Positions 26,593 to 35,269 of a stretch of 64,000 nt of DNA are shown in pieces. The notes under the pieces are model-generated. The model made no database searches and had not been told where the DNA came from. It worked only from the letters and a program-made list of their open reading frames with translations. Every line of letters starts with the position of its first letter. The stretch's first letter is position 1. A program made the position numbers and the translations under genes. Source of the DNA: Planctellipticum sp942493135 (lineage in GTDB: Bacteria; Planctomycetota; Planctomycetia; Planctomycetales; Planctomycetaceae). The stretch is taken from the NCBI GenBank assembly GCA_942493135.1, contig OW818684.1:2418001-2482000 (forward strand). The letters are read 5' to 3'.

Positions 26593-27570
26593 ATGCTGCG
26601 GTATCCACTCTGGCGAACATGTTTCAGCTGCCTGCTCCCGTTGGCCGGGATCGGTCTTTCCGGGTGTGGCGGTGGCGGCGCTCAGCAGGCAGCGCCAGTT
26701 GCCCAGCAGCAGCCGGTCGCGGGAACACCGGCAGCCATGCCCGGGATGCCTGGCGGGGCGATGGCGGGCATGCATGGCGGCGGCCCGCAGGGAGCGGGTA
26801 TGCCGGGAGTTCCCGGTTCGACGCCAACAACCGCGATGCCCGGCGCCGATCACGGTGCGGCGATGGCAGGTGCAGGGTATCCCGCCGGTACGCCAGGAGC
26901 GGCACATGGTACTCCGGCCAGCCCCGGGCTGCCGGGTAGCGATCCGGCAGCAATGGCGGCGATGGCAGCGGCTGCAGGACATGCTGGCGGCCCGGTTGCT
27001 GGAGCTGCCGGGGCGGCCCCCGCCTTTCCGGGGGCAGGGCATGCTGGTCCCGGAGGAATCGGAGGAGCGGCTCCTCCGGCCGGTGCGTTCCCCGGCGCTG
27101 TGCCGGGAGCGGTTGCTGGCGATCCGGCGGCGATGGCGGCGGCGGGCTTCCCGAATGCCGGCGTTCCCAACGGTGCGGGCGGTCCCGGCGCTCCAGAAGG
27201 GAGCAGTGCTGCCGGTCAGGCTCCACAGTTCCCGAAGGGGTCGGCGGAGTATGCCGTTCAAAAGATTGTTCTCGCGATCATCTCCGGCAATCTCGACGGG
27301 CTGGACGAAGTGATCAGTGAGAAGGCGCGAAGCCTGCTGGCCGAACTGCGCGACGGCACGATCGATCCGGGCAAGGTCGACGAGCTCAAGGAACAGTTTG
27401 CCCAGGTCCAGCTGGCGGGCCAGCCGAAGAACAATGGTTCCAGCAAGACGATCAATCTGAGAAACGCGACCGGCGATTTTTTCTCGTTCACCGTCGCCCG
27501 CGAGAAAAACGAGGAGGTTTACAAGGTCAACAGCCTCAGCATCCGCCCGGGAAAGAATTCCCGCCGATAG
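26593..27570 (+). CDS. Lipoprotein with a Gly/Ala/Pro/Met-rich low-complexity region
   Basis: 325 residues from ATG 26593. Lipobox LAGIGLSGC at the N-terminus predicts lipid anchoring (consistent with lspA in this window). Residues ~27-220 are low complexity: runs of PGMPGG, AAMAA, GAG and imperfect repeats, including three copies of a DPAAMAA unit. The C-terminal ~100 residues are globular and charged (SAEYAVQKIVLAIISGNLDGLDEVISEKARSLL; GDFFSFTVAREKNEEVYKVNSL). No family recognised. Repeats are not strict collagen triplets. Confidence 0.75.
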   Translation: MLRYPLWRTCFSCLLPLAGIGLSGCGGGGAQQAAPVAQQQPVAGTPAAMPGMPGGAMAGMHGGGPQGAGMPGVPGSTPTTAMPGADHGAAMAGAGYPAGTPGAAHGTPASPGLPGSDPAAMAAMAAAAGHAGGPVAGAAGAAPAFPGAGHAGPGGIGGAAPPAGAFPGAVPGAVAGDPAAMAAAGFPNAGVPNGAGGPGAPEGSSAAGQAPQFPKGSAEYAVQKIVLAIISGNLDGLDEVISEKARSLLAELRDGTIDPGKVDELKEQFAQVQLAGQPKNNGSSKTINLRNATGDFFSFTVAREKNEEVYKVNSLSIRPGKNSRR

Positions 27571-27595
27571 TTCTTGCCGCTTTGTTGCGAGCCCG

Positions 27596-28366
27596 ATGCT
27601 GATGAACTGGATTTCGCTCACGGCCGACTGGTGTCAGCGCCAGTCGGCCGTGCATGTTTTTCGGAGTCCAGTGCCGAGCGGCCTCGACGAAGATCGACTG
27701 CTGGCTCGTTTGCCCGACTACGAACGCCAGCGGGCCGCCCGGCTGAAGTTCGCCAGTCCCCGGCGACAGTATCTCGTCGCCCGCTATGTGCTGCGGCAGC
27801 TCCTGGGCGTCTGGTGCGAGGCCGACCCGTGGACGCTCAGCTTTGCCATTGGTCCGCATGGCAAGCCTCGGCTCGATCGACCGGGGGCTCCCGAATTCAA
27901 CCTGTCGCACAGTGGAGACTGGGTCGCAATTGCACTGTCAGCGAGTCGCCCCGTGGGCATCGACGTGGAAACCGTCGATTTCGAGGTCTCGCGCGATCGG
28001 CTGGCCGGGCGGTATTTCTCACCGGCCGAGCAGACCGAACTGGCCGCTCTCCCGGAGTCGGAGCGGTGGGCGGCATTCTACCGCGGCTGGACCTGCAAAG
28101 AGGCATGGATCAAGGCGACCGGTCGCGGCATGGGGTTCGCCGTCGAGCGTTTGACGGTTCGGCTCGATCCGGCATTGCCCGCGCGACTCTGCGCGATTGA
28201 AGACGACATCGAAGCGGTCGCTCACTGGCAACTGATTGCAATTGCTGCGGCGCCCGAGGCTCCTGTCGCTGTCTGTGCGTCGGGCGTCGTCGAGGAATGG
28301 CGCTGCTGGGACGCCGCGTGCCTGCTGCCGCCCGACGCCGTCAGGGACTCTGCAGCGACTGCTTGA
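27596..28366 (+). CDS. 4'-phosphopantetheinyl transferase (Sfp type)
   Basis: 256 residues. Transfers the phosphopantetheine arm of CoA to a serine of carrier proteins. Motifs: FNLSHSGDW, VGIDVE (Mg-binding) and FYRGWTCKEAWIKATGRG (W.x.KEA..K). Length ~230-260 is typical of Sfp types. No PKS/NRPS gene is in the window, so the carrier partner is elsewhere. The last 26 bp overlap the convergent nrnA gene's 3' end. Confidence 0.9.
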   Translation: MLMNWISLTADWCQRQSAVHVFRSPVPSGLDEDRLLARLPDYERQRAARLKFASPRRQYLVARYVLRQLLGVWCEADPWTLSFAIGPHGKPRLDRPGAPEFNLSHSGDWVAIALSASRPVGIDVETVDFEVSRDRLAGRYFSPAEQTELAALPESERWAAFYRGWTCKEAWIKATGRGMGFAVERLTVRLDPALPARLCAIEDDIEAVAHWQLIAIAAAPEAPVAVCASGVVEEWRCWDAACLLPPDAVRDSAATA

Positions 28367-29339
28367 GTGCGGCGAGCGCCTTCTCCACGGCGGCCGACAG
28401 GGGTCCCGGAAACGTCGCACCGGCCGCCTGTTTGTGACCGCCGCCGCCGAACTGCTCGGCGACTTTCGCCACGTTGACCGACGTCCGGCTGCGGAAGCTG
28501 ACTTTCACCTGGCGATTGAGCTGCTCGATCGCGATGAACGCAACTTGCGTCCCCGAGATCTTCAGGCACTCGTTGACGAGATCCTCCGTATCAGACGGCT
28601 GGGCGCCCAGCTCGGTGAAGTCCGACGACGGCACCTGAGTCCACGCCAGGACGCCGTCGCACTCCAGCTTGACCCGGCTCAGCACCCGTCCCGCCAGGTG
28701 GACTCGCGAGATCGTCGCCTGCTCGTACAGCTCGCGATAGATTTCCGAGGGCGAGGCCCCGGCGTCGATCAGGAGCCCGATTGTCCGCATGGTCTCGCCG
28801 GTCACCGCCGAGAAGCGAAACCAGCCGGTATCAGTCGCAATCGCCGCGTACAGGGCCGTCGCCGCCAAGGGCGAAATCGGCTCTCCCAGGGCCTCGGCGA
28901 GTTCCGCGATCAGGGAACCGGTCGCTTCCCGAGTGGTATCTTTCAGAACGCTCGCCCCGAGATCGTCGGAGCTTTGATGGTGGTCGATGACAACCTTGGC
29001 GCAGGTGGCGTCCCGCATCACCCGGCCGACGTCGGACAACTGCACCCAGGCGCTTGTGTCGACGACGATGAAGACTTCGGGCACAAAGCCGTCGGGCAGC
29101 GAGTTGCCGGGGCCGAGCTGGCAGATCGTCCCCTCGGGATCCAGGAAGCGCAGGTTGGGGGGCGTTCCGGAGGGATTGACGATTCGGACCTGCTTGCCGC
29201 GCTGCAGCAGCAGGCTCGCAAGGCCCAGTTCGGAACCAATCGCGTCGGCGTCCGGGCGCACGTGACTCGTGATGACAAAACGCTCGTGGGCGTCGATCAG
29301 TCGCTTCAGCGGTGTCCAGTCGAGTTTCATGGGCTGCAT
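28341..29339 (-). CDS. nrnA: Bifunctional oligoribonuclease/PAP phosphatase (NrnA, DHH family)
   Basis: 332 residues from ATG 29339 (a second ATG at 29330 is possible). DHH signature: SHVRPDADAIGS, IVVDTS, VIDHHQSS at ~117-123; DHHA1 C-terminus with FGGGGHKQAAGA near the end. It degrades short RNA oligomers and 3'-phosphoadenosine 5'-phosphate. Upstream frame extension to 29429 has no family similarity. Confidence 0.92.
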   Translation of the reverse strand: MQPMKLDWTPLKRLIDAHERFVITSHVRPDADAIGSELGLASLLLQRGKQVRIVNPSGTPPNLRFLDPEGTICQLGPGNSLPDGFVPEVFIVVDTSAWVQLSDVGRVMRDATCAKVVIDHHQSSDDLGASVLKDTTREATGSLIAELAEALGEPISPLAATALYAAIATDTGWFRFSAVTGETMRTIGLLIDAGASPSEIYRELYEQATISRVHLAGRVLSRVKLECDGVLAWTQVPSSDFTELGAQPSDTEDLVNECLKISGTQVAFIAIEQLNRQVKVSFRSRTSVNVAKVAEQFGGGGHKQAAGATFPGPLSAAVEKALAALKQSLQSP

Positions 29340-29653
29340 GGTAGGGGGAGGCAGCGCGAGTTTGCAAGGACGGGTTGCCGCGGCGGCAACAGGCGACAAA
29401 TTGGCCACACGTAGCCTTTGGCGTCTCAACCCGATTGCTCATGCGGGAACGGGACTCAGGAACGCTGGTGCTGCCAGACAGTCTCACCTGCGACTCCCGG
29501 CCGAACACTAAATCTCATCCTGTAATCGCAAATTCGCATGTCAGTCACGCGCTGACATTCGCTCCGAGATTTGCCAGTCGATCCGATTGTCGCCGAATTG
29601 TCGAGCCGCATAATTGCACCTGCATGTCCAATTGTCACGAGAGAGGTGATTCG
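29340..29653. promoter_or_regulatory. Intergenic region upstream of a PEP-CTERM gene with an operator-like inverted repeat
   Basis: 314 bp between divergent genes. It contains the perfect inverted repeat atgtcag (29538-29544) / ctgacat (29552-29558) with a 7-nt spacer, which may be a regulator site. The -24/-12 sigma-54 pattern expected at some PEP-CTERM genes is not evident. gagaggtg precedes ATG 29654 as a good ribosome-binding site. Otherwise nothing is seen. Confidence 0.4.
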
Positions 29654-30457
29654 ATGAACGCGATTCCGGATTTGTGCCGCTCAACGTCGCGACGGATTTG
29701 CCATGTCACAATGGCCATCGCATTCGCGTTTTGCTGCATCGATTCCCAATCCGCCAGTGCAGGATTCATTACCACTTACTTTGACAGTTCACAGACGGAG
29801 ACAGACGTTGCATCGGGAATAACCTCGGACACGATCAGCAGCAACGGGTATTTCTTTACGTTCACACGGGACAAGTTGTTCACGGGTAATCTAGGGCCAT
29901 CCCCGATCGGTCGAACGGTTCGCGTGCCGTGGCCACAAGGGGTCGAAGCCCAGGCCGTCACCACGCAGCCGCCTGGTACGACGAACCCCGACTACAAGGC
30001 TCGAATTACCATCAGTCGCATTGACGGCGACGTCTTCGACCTGACCGCCTTCACAGCGAAGCTCCTGGCCAACACGGCCGGGGCCGGCGGGTCGATTGAA
30101 ATCATGCCTCAGCTCAACGGGGAAGACGGCTTCAATGACCCCGTGTTCTTCAACGCCACCGGTTACTACAGCCAATCGTTTTCCTACAACACTTCCCCCA
30201 GCTACCTCGGGAGCACCGCGCTGCTCAAGGGCTTTGACACGTACCGGATCGGCCTGTATGTCGATTTCGCCCTGACAGGCCTCACGCTGGAGGGTGCCCC
30301 TTTGTCGGACACCGGCACTGCAATGGTCACACCGGAGCCAACATCCCTGGCGCTTGCCGCACTGGCAGGTCTGGGACTGGCGCTGACTCGTCGACGAAGA
30401 GTTCCGGGATGCAATGCGCATTGCGCCGGCCCGGAGAATCAGCAATGTCCGCAATGA
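29654..30457 (+). CDS. PEP-CTERM sorting-domain secreted protein
   Basis: 267 residues. Sec signal peptide (MAIAFAFCCIDSQSASA), then a ~200-residue beta-rich domain of unknown type (FITTYFDSSQTETDV; RITISRIDGDVFDLTAF; YRIGLYVDF). C-terminus has the PEP-CTERM signal TPEPTSLALAALAGLGLALTRRRR, recognised by exosortase and thereby exported. After the Arg cluster an extra 18 residues (GCNAHCAGPENQQCPQ) follow, unusual for the family. Strong ribosome-binding site gagaggtg before ATG 29654. Confidence 0.85.
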   Translation: MNAIPDLCRSTSRRICHVTMAIAFAFCCIDSQSASAGFITTYFDSSQTETDVASGITSDTISSNGYFFTFTRDKLFTGNLGPSPIGRTVRVPWPQGVEAQAVTTQPPGTTNPDYKARITISRIDGDVFDLTAFTAKLLANTAGAGGSIEIMPQLNGEDGFNDPVFFNATGYYSQSFSYNTSPSYLGSTALLKGFDTYRIGLYVDFALTGLTLEGAPLSDTGTAMVTPEPTSLALAALAGLGLALTRRRRVPGCNAHCAGPENQQCPQ

Positions 30458-30699
30458 TTGTGGTTTGCTGTCCAGGAGGCAACGGGCTCGACTCTCTGCC
30501 CGGAGCGGCCGCTGACTATGCGTCGGTCCGGGATTTCCGCCTACGAAGTTCGCGTCGGCAAAGCGCCTACACGGATAAGGCAAATTGCCGGTTTGGCCGA
30601 TTGTGGGGCCGCATGCGCAGCGTACGATGAACCTCGTTGAAACCCTTCGGTCGGTTCATGTCGCAGGGACAGGTTCCACATCCAATAATACGGATCATC

Positions 30700-31899
30700 A
30701 TGCAATCTTTCTGCGGTGGAAAACTCAACGAATCGGGACGGTTTCGAACTCTTGCTTTCATTTTGGGGATGCAGATCTTCCTCGGCACTTCCGGTCGGGC
30801 CGAGGCCGGAATCATCACGGTTGAACAGACGATCGACGCGGGTGACCTGGCGAGCGCCCTGGGTGGCTCCGGCATGGACAACGTGTCCGTGTCGTTGACC
30901 AACGGCGATGCGTTGCAGTTCGGACTGTTCTCCGGATTCAACAGGCTGCCAAAGGATGGCATTGTCCTGTCGTCCGGCCGAGTGATCGACCTGGCGGGGC
31001 CGCCTTCTATCAACGACGACCCGGCGACCGACCTGGAGGTGGTCGGGACGCCCGAATTCGACGCCTACGGCGGCTCTCCGAACCCGGCGGATCCGCCGTC
31101 GCCAAGAATCGACAACTTTCAGCAGTCCTACGACGTCGCGCGGCTGGAGGTCACTTTCGAGCTGGGGGACCCCGCTGCCATTGCCTTCGATTTCGTCTTC
31201 GGTTCGATTGAGTATCCGAACTGGGTCAGTGACTTTACCGATGCGTTTCTGGTCTTTCTCGACGGAACTGCCCCGGCGAACCAGATCACGTTCGATTCGC
31301 AGGGCATACCGGTTCAGGTTGGTAAGAGCTTTTCAAACTACATCGTGACCGACAACGCCGACACGGTATTTGGCGATCCACATGGATTCATCCCGAAACT
31401 GACGACGAGGACCTGGGAACTCTCCGCGGGCGTTCACACGCTGCTGTTCGAGGTCGGGGACGTCAACGATCACATTCTCGACAGTGCGGCATTCATCTCG
31501 AATTTTCGAACAACGACCAGTTCCCTGCGGGAGTTTGAGTCTGAGACCGACGTCACAGATGACGACTATCTCAACTATCTCCGGAGTCTGAATGGCGGCG
31601 GCGCTCCGACTGGCTCCGACCCGACCGCGGTCACCCCCGAGCCCAATTCCATTCTTCTCGCAGGGTGCGCTTTCGTCGGACTTGCTTCGTCAAGGTTGCG
31701 TCGCCGCCGAGCTTCGCTTGCAGGACGAGGTGCGAGTTCTGTTGGCAATGTGGCTGACTGGGATTCAGCGATCATTGCCGGTTCTGAGGCATCGTACGAC
31801 GTTGATCTCGTTCGAAGCGATTTCAACGGTCGCGTAGTCCATCTGGACTCCAAGCGGCTGATCGATGTTCGTTCCGGATCAGGACCGAATCGGCGGTAG
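30700..31899 (+). CDS. PEP-CTERM protein with choice-of-anchor-L-like domain
   Basis: 399 residues from ATG 30700 (alternative ATG 30658 or TTG 30637). Signal peptide TLAFILGMQIFLGTSGRAEA. Domain: DLASALGGSGMDNVSVSLTNG, GIVLSSGRVIDL, FDFVFGSIEYPNWVSDFTDAF.VFLDG, typical of choice-of-anchor L proteins. A PEP-CTERM sorting signal (PEPNSILLAGCAFVGLASSRLRRRR) follows but is itself followed by ~60 more residues (WDSAIIAGSEASYDVDLVRS...), so the signal is not terminal. Possibly a readthrough, frameshift or a truly different arrangement. Same strand as the preceding PEP-CTERM gene. Confidence 0.75.
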   Translation: MQSFCGGKLNESGRFRTLAFILGMQIFLGTSGRAEAGIITVEQTIDAGDLASALGGSGMDNVSVSLTNGDALQFGLFSGFNRLPKDGIVLSSGRVIDLAGPPSINDDPATDLEVVGTPEFDAYGGSPNPADPPSPRIDNFQQSYDVARLEVTFELGDPAAIAFDFVFGSIEYPNWVSDFTDAFLVFLDGTAPANQITFDSQGIPVQVGKSFSNYIVTDNADTVFGDPHGFIPKLTTRTWELSAGVHTLLFEVGDVNDHILDSAAFISNFRTTTSSLREFESETDVTDDDYLNYLRSLNGGGAPTGSDPTAVTPEPNSILLAGCAFVGLASSRLRRRRASLAGRGASSVGNVADWDSAIIAGSEASYDVDLVRSDFNGRVVHLDSKRLIDVRSGSGPNRR

Positions 31900-32078
31900 C
31901 AATGCGATTCGTCCCGCAACTTTACCAGGAGCCGGATCGGCGACAGGGCTGGCCCGCCATCGTCACCGGTCCGGTTTCCTGGTATTGATAAGGTTGTCGA
32001 GGGACTCGCAAGGCGCCAGCCGTGGCTGCCGGGCTGTGTTCCCTGCGTGCGGCCGACGAGCAGCAGCGAGTTACACCT

Positions 32079-32963
32079 ATGCAGCGGCGTCTCGTGGATC
32101 ACTTCAGAACGCATCCGTCACGTGTCTGGCTGGTGGTGGTGACGGTCATGTTCTGCGCAGAGTCGGCCGTCATGCTGACACTGCCGACGATTCTACCGGC
32201 CGGACGCTCGCGGCACGTTGAAGCCGTCGTCGACGCTCTGCTGCTGACCGTTCTGGTTTCGCCGGTGCTGTGGTGGACTCTTGTGCTCCCTTTGCAGCGA
32301 TCTGCGGAAGTGCGGTCGCGCTTTCTGGCCGAGCTGTTCGATTCAATTGAGGCCGAACGAAGGCGGATCGCGCACGAGCTGCACGATGGCGTCGGGCAGT
32401 CTCTGACGTTGCTGGTTTCCGGCCTGAAATCGCTGCCGCAGAGTCAACGAATGGAGGATCGCATTGAGGAACTCCAGGGATTGGCGTTTCGCGCGCTGAA
32501 GGACGTCAAAACGTTAGCACTGGGGCTGCGTCCCAGTCTGCTTGACGATCTCGGGCTGGTGGCGGCCATCGAACGGATTGCCGCCGACGTTCGCGAGAAT
32601 CGGGGACTGTCCGTCCATGTCGACGCAATCGGTTTCGATGAACGCCGGCTTCCCGATGCCGTCGAGACCGCGATCTTCCGCATCATTCAGGAAGCCCTCA
32701 ATAACGTCGCCAAGCATGCAGCAGCCACACGGGCCGCCATCACTCTGCAACGGGAAGACGGATGGATTACGTGCACGGTGAACGACGATGGTCGGGGGAT
32801 GAATGGCATGGCAAGTGCCTTGGAATCTGTCACACCAGGGCATCTGGGGCTCATTGGCATGCGTGAACGGGCAACTCTACTGGGCGGCCAGTTCGAACTG
32901 ACATCGATCCCGGGACAAGGAACTCGGGTACAGGCCAGCATTCCGTTGGAGAATCCGTCCTGA
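32079..32963 (+). CDS. NarL-type sensor histidine kinase
   Basis: 294 residues from ATG 32079 (GTG 32022 also possible). Two N-terminal membrane segments (VWLVVVTVMFCAESAVMLTLP; ALLLTVLVSPVLWWTLVL) with no large periplasmic sensor, so it probably senses via the membrane or a partner. HisKA_3 with the phosphoacceptor in RRRIAHELHDGVGQSLT (His about residue 102); HATPase_c with EALNNVAKHAAA, DDGRGM and GHLGLIGMRERA. Its stop overlaps the response-regulator start by one base (TGATG). Confidence 0.9.
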   Translation: MQRRLVDHFRTHPSRVWLVVVTVMFCAESAVMLTLPTILPAGRSRHVEAVVDALLLTVLVSPVLWWTLVLPLQRSAEVRSRFLAELFDSIEAERRRIAHELHDGVGQSLTLLVSGLKSLPQSQRMEDRIEELQGLAFRALKDVKTLALGLRPSLLDDLGLVAAIERIAADVRENRGLSVHVDAIGFDERRLPDAVETAIFRIIQEALNNVAKHAAATRAAITLQREDGWITCTVNDDGRGMNGMASALESVTPGHLGLIGMRERATLLGGQFELTSIPGQGTRVQASIPLENPS

Positions 32964-33628
32964 TGAGCGTCATCCGCGTCATGCTGGTCGACGATCATGC
33001 CCTCTTCCGCGCGGGCCTGCGGCTGCTCATCGGCAATCAGGCAGGTATGTCGGTTGTCGCCGAAGCCGAATCATGTCCGGCGGCACGCGAGCGGGCGCAA
33101 CAGGATCTTGCGGACGTGCTGGTCCTCGATCTGACCATGCCGGGCGGGGGAAGCCTGTCCCTGATCGAAGACTTGCTCGCGCGAAAAGTCGTGTCGCGGG
33201 TGCTGGTTCTGACCATGCACGATGATCCGGCCTACGTCCGGGCGGCTCTCGCGGCCGGCGCGACCGGCTTTGTCGTCAAGACGGTCGGCGAGGACGAACT
33301 GCTTGACGCCATCCGGTCGGTGCACTCCGGAAGAGTGTTTCTGGATCTGGACGACCATAACAAAACTTCCGCCGTCTTCAGTCAGCTACTGGGACGACCG
33401 GGATCGGCTGACGCCAGTTCGCTCAGCGACCGCGAGCAACAGGTTCTGCAACTGCTCGGTCAGGGTTTCACCAATCAGGCGGTTGCCATCAAGCTGGAGT
33501 TGAGCCCGAAGACGGTCGCGACTTATCGAGCGAGAATTGCCGAGAAACTCGGTCTTAAGAGCACCGTCGATTTTGTGAAGTTCGCGGCGGACATGGGGAA
33601 CAGCAGTCGATTGACGACTATGGAGTGA
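32963..33628 (+). CDS. NarL/FixJ-family response regulator
   Basis: 221 residues. Receiver domain with the acidic pair DD at 10-11, phosphoacceptor Asp 56 in VLVLDLTMP, and the lysine in GFVVKT. The LuxR-type HTH follows (LSDREQQVLQLLGQGFTNQAVAIKLELSPKTV split over residues ~152-190). Cognate partner of the overlapping kinase. Its targets are unknown; adjacent PEP-CTERM genes and the downstream convergent SpoIIE phosphatase are candidates by proximity only. Confidence 0.92.
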   Translation: MSVIRVMLVDDHALFRAGLRLLIGNQAGMSVVAEAESCPAARERAQQDLADVLVLDLTMPGGGSLSLIEDLLARKVVSRVLVLTMHDDPAYVRAALAAGATGFVVKTVGEDELLDAIRSVHSGRVFLDLDDHNKTSAVFSQLLGRPGSADASSLSDREQQVLQLLGQGFTNQAVAIKLELSPKTVATYRARIAEKLGLKSTVDFVKFAADMGNSSRLTTME

Positions 33629-33686
33629 CGTGGCGACAAGGTTGCGGAGTTTCAACGGACCGGCCATCGGCACCATTGCGTGCCGG

Positions 33687-35156
33687 TCAATCGGCAATCT
33701 CCAGAGCCAGCAGCGTGAAGTCGTCGTGCAGCGGTCGCAACTGGCAATGCCGGTCGACATCCTGCTCGATCGATTCGAGAACGGCCTTCAGCGGAAGCTT
33801 TGCGTAATCGCAAAAGTCCCGTCCCAGGCGTTTTCGCGTAAACAGCGTTCCGTCCGGAGCGGCGGCCTCGGTCACTCCATCGGTCGCCAGCAGGATCCGA
33901 GTACCGGCATCCGCTTCGATGACCCGGGTTTCCCACCCCAGCTCCAGGTCGGTCCCGACGGGCGGTCCGGTGGAATCCAGTTCCTTGAGCTCGCCGTCCG
34001 GCCGTACCAGCCAGCCGGATTCGTGCCCGGCGCTGGCGTACTCGATCACTCCAGACGACAGGCAGACCCGCAGAACGAACATGGTGGCGAACATTTCGGG
34101 CAAGGTGACATCGAACAGCGCGGTATCGATTGTTTGCAGGACGTTCGCCGGCACCGAACTTCGCTCCACGGCAGCGGCCAGCAGGACCTTGAGCATGACC
34201 GCATTGAGCGCGGCCGAGACGCCGTGTCCCGAGACGTCGGCGAGACAGAAGAGACACTTCCCGTCGGCCAGTGGAATGATGTCGAAAAAATCGCCAGCGA
34301 CTTCATCGGCCGGCCGAAACGCGGTGGCGATGCTCAGGCCGGGAATCGAAAGATCGTGCGGCAGCAGATGTTCCTGAATCTGCTTCGCCTTGGCCATCTG
34401 CCGGACGCGTTCCTCCTGGTTGCTGGCCAGCGTCTGGCCCATCTGATTGATGGTGTCGGCCAGCGCGGCGGACTCCCGCGAAGCATGGCTCTGAACCTGG
34501 GTTCCGAGCGCCCCCTGCTCGATGGCCTGCACGGCCGAGGCCAGGTGTTCGAGCGGGATGATCACGACGCGGGTCACCACGAGATTGATGACTGCGCCGC
34601 CCGCCACCGCCAGAAACAGCACGCTGAGGATATGCCGCGACAGGTCGGCCCGGATGCCGGCTTCGATGGCGTTAAGATCCTCGGCAATCATGGCTGTCCG
34701 CCCGTCGCCGCGATAGACGCCTTTCATAAAAGCGGTTCCGCCATCTCGAAACGTGGCGTCGTCGGACTCGACGTGCTGTTCCAGCATCGCTTGAATCGCC
34801 GAGGGAAGCAGCCCTTTCGAAACTGCCAGAGAGTCGTGAGTCTGGTCCCGCACCAGCACGATGTGGCTGGAACGATGGGTCTCGTCGAGCTGAGTCAGGA
34901 CATCGTTGACAAAGGCCTGAGCCGCGTCGGAATCGGCCTGGCGCAGTTGCAATGATCCGAGCCAGAGGAGTCGGGCTTCCTCGTCGAGTGCCGTGCGGAT
35001 CGTCAGCAGCCGTTCGTGTCGATCGACGCGATAGTCATAGACCAGGAAGCCCGTGACCAGGACCGTCATGAGTGCGTTCAGCGCGACGAACATCTGAAAG
35101 CGGATCCCCATCCGGGGCGAACGTCGTCCGGAGTCCTCCGCACTCTTCAGATCCAT
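33687..35156 (-). CDS. SpoIIE/PP2C-type serine phosphatase with HAMP domain
   Basis: 489 residues; ATG 35156 with ggag ribosome-binding site. N-terminal membrane segment (MFVALNALMTVLVTGFLVYDY), ~150-residue periplasmic region, second membrane segment (HILSVLFLAVAGGAVINLVVTRVVIIPLEHL) leading into a HAMP-like helix (AIEQGALGTQVQSHASRESAALADTINQMGQTL in part), then a PPM/SpoIIE phosphatase with DVSGHGVSAAL and ATDGVTEA metal-binding motifs. Such proteins dephosphorylate anti-sigma-factor antagonists; none is adjacent. Convergent to the response-regulator gene at 58 bp. Confidence 0.88.
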   Translation of the reverse strand: MDLKSAEDSGRRSPRMGIRFQMFVALNALMTVLVTGFLVYDYRVDRHERLLTIRTALDEEARLLWLGSLQLRQADSDAAQAFVNDVLTQLDETHRSSHIVLVRDQTHDSLAVSKGLLPSAIQAMLEQHVESDDATFRDGGTAFMKGVYRGDGRTAMIAEDLNAIEAGIRADLSRHILSVLFLAVAGGAVINLVVTRVVIIPLEHLASAVQAIEQGALGTQVQSHASRESAALADTINQMGQTLASNQEERVRQMAKAKQIQEHLLPHDLSIPGLSIATAFRPADEVAGDFFDIIPLADGKCLFCLADVSGHGVSAALNAVMLKVLLAAAVERSSVPANVLQTIDTALFDVTLPEMFATMFVLRVCLSSGVIEYASAGHESGWLVRPDGELKELDSTGPPVGTDLELGWETRVIEADAGTRILLATDGVTEAAAPDGTLFTRKRLGRDFCDYAKLPLKAVLESIEQDVDRHCQLRPLHDDFTLLALEIAD

Positions 35157-35269
35157 GCAACGACTCCGGGAAGGCAGTGCGGCTCAGGCGACGGACGCGC
35201 CGCCGCACAGACGTCTTTAGCGGACAAAAACGGGAGACTGAGATCTCCATCGCGCAGGCGACAGATCGA

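Noticed and set aside
29340..29653. Sigma-54 type promoter for the PEP-CTERM gene
   Set aside because: No clear GG-N10-GC pair at the correct spacing found.
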